From CAYGZM01 sp964354365 (GTDB lineage Bacteria > Planctomycetota > Phycisphaerae > Sedimentisphaerales > Anaerobacaceae): a stretch of 5,491 nt of DNA. The DNA lies in NCBI GenBank assembly GCA_964354365.1, contig CAYGZM010000213.1, positions 1 to 5,491 on the forward strand, given 5' to 3'. The position numbers and the translations under genes were made by a program. Positions 1 through 4,759 of the stretch are shown piece by piece. Within the stretch, counting starts at the first letter, position 1, and the number at the start of each line of letters is the position of its first letter. The notes beneath the pieces are model-generated. The model saw nothing but the letters and a program-made list of their open reading frames with translations, had not been told where the DNA came from and searched no databases.

Positions 1-71
1 TGCCGGCGAATCTGCTCGATCACCTGGCGGTAAATCGGCTGGCCGCTGTGATGGTTGATCTCCAATAGCAT
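1..71 (-). CDS. GntR-family transcriptional regulator, N-terminal fragment (runs off the window)
   Basis: Only the first 23 codons are present, starting at ATG 71-69 and reading leftwards off the window. The peptide begins MLLEINHHSGQPIYRQVIEQ and continues IRR. This is the typical opening of short GntR regulators of the YtrA type: a short strand, then 'SGxPIYRQVxEQIRR', the first helix of the winged helix-turn-helix DNA-binding domain. A purine-rich AGAGG (ribosome binding site) lies about 10 nt upstream of the ATG. A good promoter and a palindromic operator sit just upstream, as is usual for autoregulated members. YtrA-type regulators generally head operons with ABC transporter genes; any such genes would lie off the left edge. 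Family is fairly sure, subfamily is inference, and the ligand cannot be known from this fragment. Confidence 0.8.
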   Translation of the reverse strand, partial: MLLEINHHSGQPIYRQVIEQIRR

Positions 72-98
72 ACAAAACCTGCCTCTTTTCTGCATTGC

Positions 99-118
99 TG
101 TATTACTGTCCTAATACA
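99..118. promoter_or_regulatory. Palindromic operator overlapping the GntR promoter
   Basis: The sequence TGTATTA-CTGTCC-TAATACA is a perfect 7-bp inverted repeat with a 6-bp centre. It begins at the last base of the -10 box (118) and spans the expected transcription start, so a bound dimer would block the promoter. YtrA-type GntR proteins commonly bind such TGTA...TACA palindromes next to their own genes. The natural reading is autorepression by the gene at 71-1; the binding itself is inferred. Confidence 0.6.
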
Positions 119-146
119 CTATACACATTTGGCGGAGATGGTTCAA
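118..146 (-). promoter_or_regulatory. Sigma70-type promoter of the GntR-family gene
   Basis: On the minus strand TTGAAC (146-141) is followed, after exactly 17 bp, by TATAGT (123-118). Each box matches the consensus hexamer at four or five of six positions. Transcription would begin near 110, about 40 nt ahead of the regulator's ATG at 71. The DNA further upstream (147-180) is very AT-rich, with a run of eight T at 171-178, and could act as an UP-like stretch. Confidence 0.65.
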
Positions 147-405
147 CAAAAAATTGGGATTTTCGTAAAATTTTTTTTGCTGCATCTCGATCAATTCCGG
201 GCCAGGGTCGAGTACTCTCCCAACATGAATTCGTAACCACTTGCAAATAAGGGATTTATAAATATGAACATCCATAGTTGACGCCGCGGCCGCTCATATT
301 GACCACGCAGCACGCCAGGCTGACTCGCTCGCTCAGAACCAAAAAAACTCGCCCGCAGGCCGCTCTGCCCGACGACCTCCAGCAAAGGTGGGGTTGGGCA
401 GACCC
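147..405. other. Gene-free stretch: AT-rich half, then a GC-rich island with a hairpin
   Basis: I see no convincing gene here. Positions 147-280 are AT-rich. From 281 to 430 GC rises to about 65% by hand count, against about 45% in the neighbouring coding DNA (431-580). The island contains a strong stem-loop at 364-402, and on the minus strand a run of seven T at 347-341. A 72-codon minus-strand frame (409-191) starts on an ATGA overlap with the upstream stop, but its translation is basic, low in recognisable structure and unlike any family I know. I treat it as chance. The stretch may be an inserted repeat or a structured 3' end for the gene at 870-406. Confidence 0.5.
364..402 (-). terminator. 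Strong stem-loop downstream of the SurA-like gene, possible terminator or structured RNA
   Basis: Positions 364-373 (TCTGCCCGAC) pair with 393-402 (GTTGGGCAGA) in a 10-bp stem with one G-T pair. A second 4-bp stem nests inside (375-378 ACCT with 386-389 AGGT) around a 7-nt loop. It begins only 4 nt past the stop codon of the minus-strand gene. A T7 tract follows at 347-341 in the minus direction, but 16 nt past the stem, too far for a classic intrinsic terminator. The structure is visible in the sequence; its role is uncertain. Confidence 0.4.
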
Positions 406-870
406 TCATCCGGTCGGACCACTTTGCACGCCCTTTGCAACCAGCAACTCTCGGAAATCCTGCATAGACATCTTTTGCCTCTGCAGAATTTCATTTACTC
501 TCTCACTAATCTCTTGCTCCGTTACAACTATTCCTTGCTGTCGTGCCTTCTGGGCCAGTATCACATCCACAATCATCTCATCGAGGACTTTTTTGCCCAA
601 TTCCTTCTTATACTGCTCAAAGAAGTTCTGGGGCATCTGTCTCTGGACCTTGCCGATTTGCTGCTCTACACTTGCTTCGAAATCACTTTTGAGGATGTTG
701 ATTCCATTAACAGTTGCGATAACCTCTTTTACAGGCTTGACTGCCCTCGTAATATTTGGCTTGACTGAGTTGCTGTCGGCCTTGATGGGCGGCTTTTTGG
801 CCTTGCAGCCGAAAAAACAAACAACTACAGATATCAGAATCAAAGTCAAAAGGCCCAAACGAATTTTCAT
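406..870 (-). CDS. SurA-type N-terminal domain lipoprotein, apparently truncated (no PPIase domain)
   Basis: The predicted protein has 154 residues. I chose ATG 870-868 because AAGGGA lies just upstream and the next residues form a lipoprotein signal: MKIR, a hydrophobic stretch (5-20), then FFGC with Cys22 as the likely lipidated residue. Upstream in-frame ATGs at 930 and 891 would bury that signal. A Lys/Pro-rich linker (23-48) leads to a SurA-like N-terminal domain: VIATVNGINILKSDFE at 50-65, then helices with the family-like VLDEMIVDVILAQKARQQGI (95-114) and the ISERVNEIL and FRELL segments. In SurA/PrsA-type proteins this domain holds unfolded outer-membrane or secreted clients and is normally followed by a further helix and a parvulin PPIase domain. 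Here the reading stops about 8 residues after 'LLVAKG', as the DNA enters a GC-rich island, so the C-terminus looks lost through insertion or rearrangement. It could be a naturally short periplasmic chaperone-like lipoprotein. Domain call fairly sure, truncation inferred. Confidence 0.7.
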   Translation of the reverse strand: MKIRLGLLTLILISVVVCFFGCKAKKPPIKADSNSVKPNITRAVKPVKEVIATVNGINILKSDFEASVEQQIGKVQRQMPQNFFEQYKKELGKKVLDEMIVDVILAQKARQQGIVVTEQEISERVNEILQRQKMSMQDFRELLVAKGVQSGPTG

Positions 871-1100
871 TGATATTCCCTTCAAAGGCATTTCCGTATG
901 GCCAGAATTGGCGCCTTCAGAACGCTGCAATCTACTAATTCTTCCTGAAAAAATTAAGACAAAATTATTCGCGTTTTTTATATTTGCTCCGCAGCAAGGC
1001 CGATACTCTTCCCGATGGCAAAACTGCTAAACGTGCCGCCGTTGACTCATCCAAGAATTTATGAATTCATACATTTACGAGCATCAACCATCAAGGCTTG

Positions 1101-1115
1101 TCCGCCGAAGGCGGA
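1101..1115. repeat. REP-like hairpin with GAA loop
   Basis: TCCGCC-GAA-GGCGGA is a perfect 6-bp GC-rich stem closed by GAA. A very similar design, AAATCC-GAA-GGATTT, occurs at 4597-4611 inside the large palindrome. The shared CCGAAGG core suggests a dispersed palindromic family, though two copies in one window do not prove it. No T-run follows on either strand, so it is not a typical intrinsic terminator. Confidence 0.45.
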
Positions 1116-1128
1116 ATCCAGCACCAAG

Positions 1129-1144
1129 AACCGATCATTCGGTT
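1129..1144. repeat. Short perfect hairpin downstream of the lipoprotein gene
   Basis: AACCGA-TCAT-TCGGTT forms a perfect 6-bp stem with a 4-nt loop, 37 nt past the stop of the minus-strand lipoprotein gene. It could protect the 3' end of that mRNA or help terminate it, but in the minus direction it is followed by CTTGG rather than a T-run. The structure is certain as sequence; its function is a guess. Confidence 0.35.
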
Positions 1145-1180
1145 TTCAAAGATCGAATTTTTCCAACAGCCCCACTGTCT

Positions 1181-1567
1181 CTATTTATCCCCTTTCTTAA
1201 ACATGCCCGACTCATCGTTTCTGTCAGTAAAAAGAATTTCTTTTCTAGAATCAGAAAATTCTAATGTCCTATACGGGAAAAAGAATCCTTCACCAGAGGA
1301 CATTTTAATAAGGTGAATCTCTTTATCGTTTTTGTATATGATATACTCAAATTCATAGGGATGCTCTTTAATCCAAGGTTTATTACAAGAAGCCCAGGTA
1401 ATAACAAGTCTCCCTTTTTCGATAAACACAATTCTATCTGAAGTTTTTTCGTTAATGTACACGCGACCCGCCAGCAAAGAAGTGTCTTCCTCTGGCAAAG
1501 TGCACGAGGAAATCATCACTAAGCCACACACGATAATGATCCACTTTAATCTACTTAACAATTTCAT
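1181..1567 (-). CDS. Small predicted lipoprotein (128 aa), candidate immunity or accessory protein of the Rhs set
   Basis: Start ATG 1567-1565 has a clear ribosome binding site (TAGGAG, about 7 nt upstream). Residues 1-21 form a lipoprotein signal: MKLLSRLK, a hydrophobic core (9-18), then ISSC with Cys22 as the predicted lipidated residue. It is followed by Thr, with no Asp at +2. The mature part (about 106 residues) has no motif I recognise. It alternates hydrophobic and charged residues (RVYINEK, RIVFIEKGRLVITW, YEFEYIIYKNDKEIHLIKM) in a way that suggests a small beta-sandwich or barrel anchored in a membrane. It is last of three minus-strand genes separated by 27 and 25 nt, behind the truncated Rhs gene, so co-transcription is likely. 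GC is about 33% over 1321-1440, far below the 60% or more to the right, a sign of acquired cargo. Lipoprotein immunity factors are known for toxins acting on the periplasm or membrane, so an immunity role is possible but unproven. Confidence 0.72.
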   Translation of the reverse strand: MKLLSRLKWIIIVCGLVMISSCTLPEEDTSLLAGRVYINEKTSDRIVFIEKGRLVITWASCNKPWIKEHPYEFEYIIYKNDKEIHLIKMSSGEGFFFPYRTLEFSDSRKEILFTDRNDESGMFKKGDK

Positions 1568-1592
1568 AACATTCTCCTATTTCCCTCGCGTC

Positions 1593-1856
1593 CTACGGTA
1601 ATTGAACATACAAGTATAGTTGTGGGGACCTATGGAACTGATTATAACATTTTTCTATATAATCTCTTAAATGCAAAACGCATGGTAATTCAAGATATTT
1701 TAACATCGGGTGTCGTAATAAAAACTGACATGGGTATGGCCAAAACACCATGCTATAAAACCTCAATCTTTGTAGCTTTAACAGCAAAAAAGCCATATTA
1801 GCGTCTGCAACAAGTTTTTTTACACCTCTCAGCCTTTCAATTATCATGGGACACAA
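1593..1856 (-). CDS. Possible small protein (87 aa) between rhs and the lipoprotein gene
   Basis: The frame runs 87 codons without a stop in AT-rich DNA (about 34% GC over 1621-1740) where the other minus-strand frames are broken by stops. A TTG start at 1856-1854 has AGGA about 8 nt upstream. The ATG at 1847-1845 is an alternative with poorer RBS spacing. It begins 27 nt after the Rhs stop and ends 25 nt before the lipoprotein start, a spacing typical of an operon. The product is basic and rich in Leu, Tyr, Phe and Cys (MVFWPYPCQFLLRHP, LHLRDYIEKCYNQF), without signal peptide or known motif. The gene directly behind an Rhs toxin tip is usually its immunity gene, so this is a candidate. The odd composition and non-ATG start mean it may also be a decayed gene or chance. 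Confidence 0.3.
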   Translation of the reverse strand: MCPMIIERLRGVKKLVADANMAFLLLKLQRLRFYSMVFWPYPCQFLLRHPMLKYLELPCVLHLRDYIEKCYNQFHRSPQLYLYVQLP

Positions 1857-1883
1857 GGCCTACTTCCTAAATATAGGATATTC

Positions 1884-3197
1884 TCATGGGTACTTGGCTC
1901 TCCAAGCATCTAATGGATCACCGCTATAAACTCTACCAAGACCAGTAAAGGTGGCGGGATCTGCAGGACCAGGAACTATCCCACCCCACGACTTGCCTAC
2001 TCCCATAGAATTAGAAATAAGCCCTGCTACTCCTCCAAGCGTGTTAGCAGCTAAATCCCCGACTGAATCTATCGCCCAATTGACTAAACCTTGACCACGG
2101 AGCTCTTGAGAAATGGCCACAGGATCTAACTCATGAACAAATCCTCCCAACCAACCAGTCACGCCTCCTAATGGGCCAAACTCACCAGCAATGCCTGCCA
2201 TTGATGCTCCATGCCACTGATGAAAACCATTAAGTGCTGCATCAGATGACAACATTCCTGCTGCCTTATTAAATATCTGTGCTATCGGCCGAGGAACCGA
2301 AAATCCTCCCCAGGTTGGCCTTTCCCAAGGCCCGAACAAAGCACCGGGGAATTTGAAGGTGCCTGTTACCCATGAACAAACCAATTCGACAGCGTTCTTA
2401 GCGATGTCTATGGCAGTTCTCGCAATAAATTGGGCAATTGCCACAGTTTTTTGGACCACTAAATGGACCGCCTGGATTCCCTTTCCAAGCACGAAGCTCG
2501 ACATATCCTTAATCACACCACCGCCAAACGAGATAGCCGCAGCAGTTGCGGTTGCTACGCCTGCGCCAATGACGCCGCCCAATGCGCCATATCCGATTCC
2601 CTTCCATATATTCTGGCCATAGACGGCAGAGGAGATAGCTCCGGCGATACTGCCCTGCAGAGTGCCCTGCAGAGTATAGCCAATTACATCTTTGAGGCCA
2701 CCAAATCCCTGGGCAAAACCTTTGATGGAATCTCCAAAGGGACTGGCTATATACCCAGCAGCTATGCCAATACCTACACCGATAGCGAAGCTGGCAAAAG
2801 TCCCACCGTTGACAACTGTACTGACGGCACTGCCGATAATCGCGGCTACAGGAATAGGAACTCCCATAAGCGTCAGGCCAACGGTGATAATTGTGCCGAT
2901 GAATTGTTTGATGAATTTGCTGAACCAGCCGTGGCCGGTCGGGTCGGTGAATTTAAGCGGGTTATTCCTGACGTAGGTGTAGCGGTTAAGGGCCTGGGAG
3001 GTGGTTGAGCTTGGGACGATGGTATCGGCTTGAATGAATCTTGCCAGATCGGGGTCGTAGTATCTGCTGCCATAGAAATACAGGCCGGTGTCTTCGTCGA
3101 TTTTTTGGCTGGTGTAGCGATTGGTTACGCGGAAGGCGTAAGATTCTTTCTGATAGGGTTGCGGGCCGTGGGAATGGGATTTGACAACCGCTGGCAA
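1884..3197 (-). CDS. Rhs-family protein, 5'-truncated: Rhs core plus putative C-terminal toxin region
   Basis: The open frame encodes up to 437 residues from a TTG at 3197; an in-frame TAA lies three codons upstream. Residues 27-88 are a textbook Rhs-associated core: NRYTSQ, DTGLYFYGSRYYDPDLARFI, then NRYTYVRNNPLKFTDPTG. The DPTG at 85-88 marks where the constant part ends and the variable C-terminal domain begins. Full Rhs proteins carry many YD repeats ahead of this core and usually exceed 1000 residues; here they are missing, so this is a tail fragment or an orphan rhs-CT module. Residues 95-230 are hydrophobic and Gly/Ala-rich with several GxxxG-like runs (for example VGIGIAAG, GALGGVIGAGVA), suggesting membrane insertion. 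Residues 320-395 hold a tip with NGFHQWHG (323-330), VHELDP (354-359), NWAID and GDLAAN (373-385). The spacing of N/H, HE, D and N-x-x-G recalls the DUF6973 pattern, but only weakly. Real domain, unknown activity; whether the fragment is translated is uncertain. Confidence 0.75.
   Translation of the reverse strand: MPAVVKSHSHGPQPYQKESYAFRVTNRYTSQKIDEDTGLYFYGSRYYDPDLARFIQADTIVPSSTTSQALNRYTYVRNNPLKFTDPTGHGWFSKFIKQFIGTIITVGLTLMGVPIPVAAIIGSAVSTVVNGGTFASFAIGVGIGIAAGYIASPFGDSIKGFAQGFGGLKDVIGYTLQGTLQGSIAGAISSAVYGQNIWKGIGYGALGGVIGAGVATATAAAISFGGGVIKDMSSFVLGKGIQAVHLVVQKTVAIAQFIARTAIDIAKNAVELVCSWVTGTFKFPGALFGPWERPTWGGFSVPRPIAQIFNKAAGMLSSDAALNGFHQWHGASMAGIAGEFGPLGGVTGWLGGFVHELDPVAISQELRGQGLVNWAIDSVGDLAANTLGGVAGLISNSMGVGKSWGGIVPGPADPATFTGLGRVYSGDPLDAWRAKYP
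2651..2674. repeat. In-frame 12-bp tandem duplication inside rhs
   Basis: TGCCCTGCAGAG occurs twice back to back (2651-2662 and 2663-2674). In the Rhs protein it encodes the repeated four residues TLQG-TLQG (175-182). Because the unit is a multiple of three, the reading frame is kept. The copies are identical, which suggests a recent slippage event. Confidence 0.85.
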
Positions 3198-3274
3198 AAC
3201 TGATTAAGCTGTGGAAATCGAGCATACCGAGCGTGCTTCAAGAGGCAGGGATGCTCGCAGGCAGTCAATATGAG

Positions 3275-3292
3275 TTCTGCAATTTTGCAGAA
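3275..3292. promoter_or_regulatory. Perfect palindrome upstream of the mannonate dehydratase gene, candidate operator
   Basis: TTCTGCAA-TT-TTGCAGAA is an 18-bp perfect palindrome (8-bp arms, 2-bp centre). It ends 20 nt before the GGAGG ribosome binding site and 33 nt before the ATG of the gene at 3326. Its position in the short divergent spacer between rhs and uxuA suits a dimeric repressor. In RNA it could also fold as a 7-bp stem with a 4-nt loop. Which regulator would bind it is unknown; no gene for one is in the window except the GntR fragment, whose own palindrome is different. Confidence 0.45.
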
Positions 3293-3325
3293 GCCTTGCA
3301 GTCAACGCGTATGGAGGATTGGCAA

Positions 3326-4522
3326 ATGTCGAAAGAGTTCGCAGAGCGCGCACAAAAGGAATCGCGTCTGGGAAGAAGGAGCTTCTGCAAATTAACTCTC
3401 ACAAGCGCCCTTGGCTCGGCAGCTTTGGTATCACAACCGGCCCGCTCGGCGGAAACACAGGCAAGAACACCAGTAGAAGCCGGGGCAGGCGCGAACATCA
3501 CGCAGATCAAAAAGGCCCTGATGCACGTTGGCGACCAGAGCTTCACCAGTGGATCAAAAGAGGATTTGGAATTCTTGAAGCGCCACGGGGTGGATCACGC
3601 GGACGGGGGCCAGCCAAGATACATCCCGGGACAGGGCTGGGACCTCGATGAGATATTGAGGAAGAGGGAAAAGTATGAGTCGTTTGGCGTCAGCCTTGAC
3701 ATGCTCCATCTGCCGCTGGATTCGTCCGGCATCGACAGCTCGCCTATGCCGAACATCCTACTGGGCAGAAGTCCGCAGCGCGATAGGGAGATTGCCGATG
3801 TCTGTATGATGATTGAGAAAGCCGCGAAGGCCGGAATATACGGCTTGAATTACAACCTGACCATACTACCGGTACTGCGAACCGGGCGCACGCAGGGGCG
3901 CGGCGGCTCAAGCTACAGCACCTGGACATACACCGACGCCCCCAAGGGACCGCTGACAAGGGCCGGGACAGTCACGCTTGAGGTCTTCCGGGAGCGCATC
4001 GCATACTTCCTTGAGCGGGTCGTCCCCGTGGTCGCCGAACACAAGGTGAGAATGGCCTGCCACGTGGCCGATCCGGGAACCGTCCCCGGCTATCGCGGCA
4101 TCGACAGGGCGCTGGGAACCGTGGACGGCTTGAAACATTTCATCGAGACTTCGCCAAGCCCTTATCACGGACTCAACCTTTGCATAGGTTCATTCGCAGA
4201 AATGCTCGAGGACCCCGCCGGAGAAATCTACGATGTGGTCCGCTACTTCGGCGAACGAAAGAAGATATTCAACGTTCATCTCCGTAACATCCGCGGCCGC
4301 AGAGACAATTTCCAGGAAGTCTATCCCGACAACGGCGACGTTGATATGTGCCGCGTCGTCAAGGTCCTGCGAGACGTCGAATACCCGTATATGGTAATGC
4401 CCGATCACGCGCCGCAGCATCCGGACGACCCGGGCGGGCGACAGGCCTTCGCTTTTGCCTTTGGCTACATAAAGGCGATGATTCAAGCCAGTAACTCCTT
4501 GACGGACAGCGGCCGACAATAG
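3326..4522 (+). CDS. uxuA: Mannonate dehydratase family (UxuA-like) protein with Tat signal
   Basis: UxuA removes water from D-mannonate to give 2-keto-3-deoxygluconate in hexuronate breakdown. I chose ATG 3326 (398 residues) because GGAGG lies at 3313-3317, 8 nt upstream; longer frames from GTG 3233, ATG 3251 or ATG 3311 lack such a site. The N-terminus is a twin-arginine signal: R17-R18 in GRRSFCK, a hydrophobic stretch, then a likely cleavage after ARSA near residue 42. The rest is a TIM-barrel-like fold with the family's metal ligands in place: His246 in MACH, Cys286 in NLCIGS, and Asp360-His361 in MPDH, matching the Cys/His/Asp/His set of characterised UxuA enzymes. NVHLRNI and DGLKHFIETSPSPYHGL are also family-like. 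Differences are notable: HVADPG replaces the common HPDDPP, and the Arg usual before PDH is Met. With a Tat signal on a normally cytosolic enzyme, substrate and location may differ from classical UxuA. GC is about 64% over 3901-4020. Confidence 0.85.
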   Translation: MSKEFAERAQKESRLGRRSFCKLTLTSALGSAALVSQPARSAETQARTPVEAGAGANITQIKKALMHVGDQSFTSGSKEDLEFLKRHGVDHADGGQPRYIPGQGWDLDEILRKREKYESFGVSLDMLHLPLDSSGIDSSPMPNILLGRSPQRDREIADVCMMIEKAAKAGIYGLNYNLTILPVLRTGRTQGRGGSSYSTWTYTDAPKGPLTRAGTVTLEVFRERIAYFLERVVPVVAEHKVRMACHVADPGTVPGYRGIDRALGTVDGLKHFIETSPSPYHGLNLCIGSFAEMLEDPAGEIYDVVRYFGERKKIFNVHLRNIRGRRDNFQEVYPDNGDVDMCRVVKVLRDVEYPYMVMPDHAPQHPDDPGGRQAFAFAFGYIKAMIQASNSLTDSGRQ

Positions 4523-4523
4523 A

Positions 4524-4696
4524 GAATTTCGGCATGGTTCAAATAAGTCAAATTCCGGGTAACATTATTTGTGGTTTCTATGGGTGTGGCAGCCTCAAAT
4601 CCGAAGGATTTGGGGATGGTTGCGCCGCTTTGCGAGTTTTGCCATCCCCAAACTGCGCTTGAGGCTGCCACACAGAATTGAACCATACCGAATTTC
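4524..4696. repeat. 173-bp nested inverted repeat (MITE-like element or giant hairpin)
   Basis: Three pairs of arms nest around one centre. The outer arms, 4524-4542 and 4678-4696, match at 17 of 19 positions. The middle arms, 4584-4598 (GTGTGGCAGCCTCAA) and 4659-4673, are a perfect 15 bp. The inner arms, 4609-4619 (TTTGGGGATGG) and 4642-4652, are a perfect 11 bp around a 22-nt loop. The left half carries about 37 extra bases (4543-4583) with no counterpart on the right, and a small hairpin AAATCC-GAA-GGATTT (4597-4611). The element starts 2 nt past the uxuA stop and ends 63 nt before the next gene. It encodes nothing I can support. It may be a small non-autonomous transposon, a REP-pair, or an mRNA structure separating the two genes. 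Confidence 0.75.
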
Positions 4697-4759
4697 AGAA
4701 GGTTTATTAACGTTTATAGCCACCCGGCGATTGAAACTGCGTTTGAAGGGAAATGCACG

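Larger units (their letters stand above)
871..1180. other. Intergenic stretch with two compact hairpins
   Basis: No gene supported by a start site, RBS and sensible translation is visible. Positions 940-990 are very AT-rich and probably hold the promoter of the SurA-like gene (reading leftwards), but I could not settle on a convincing -35/-10 pair. Two short hairpins lie at 1101-1115 and 1129-1144, between that promoter region and the end of the minus-strand lipoprotein gene (stop at 1183-1181). Confidence 0.5.

Noticed and set aside
191..409. Minus-strand 72-codon frame with ATGA overlap after the SurA-like stop
   Set aside because: The overlap is suggestive, but there is no RBS of note, no recognisable fold, and its sequence follows the GC-rich hairpin island. 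Most likely chance.
278..1030. Long plus-strand frame (250 codons) opposite the SurA-like gene
   Set aside because: It is antisense to a gene with a clear signal peptide, RBS and recognisable domain. Its translation is Ser/Cys/Leu-rich with no motif, as expected of a shadow frame.
1101..1144. CRISPR-like or intrinsic terminator reading of the two hairpins
   Set aside because: The hairpins differ in sequence with no regular spacing, and neither is followed by a T-run on either strand.
2463..3008. Plus-strand frames of 89-181 codons across the rhs gene
   Set aside because: Antisense to a well-supported Rhs core; compositional shadows of the Gly/Ala-rich segment.
3181..3209. Perfect TTGACA (3181-3186) as the -35 box of the uxuA-like promoter
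   Set aside because: The bases at 15-18 bp spacing (GATTAA, ATTAAG, TTAAGC, TAAGCT) match the -10 consensus poorly, and the box lies inside the rhs reading frame. Possible but not supported.
3233..3325. Longer N-terminus for the uxuA-like gene from GTG 3233 or ATG 3251/3311
   Set aside because: It would put 31 extra residues ahead of the Tat signal, overlap the 18-bp palindrome, and ignore the GGAGG that fits ATG 3326.
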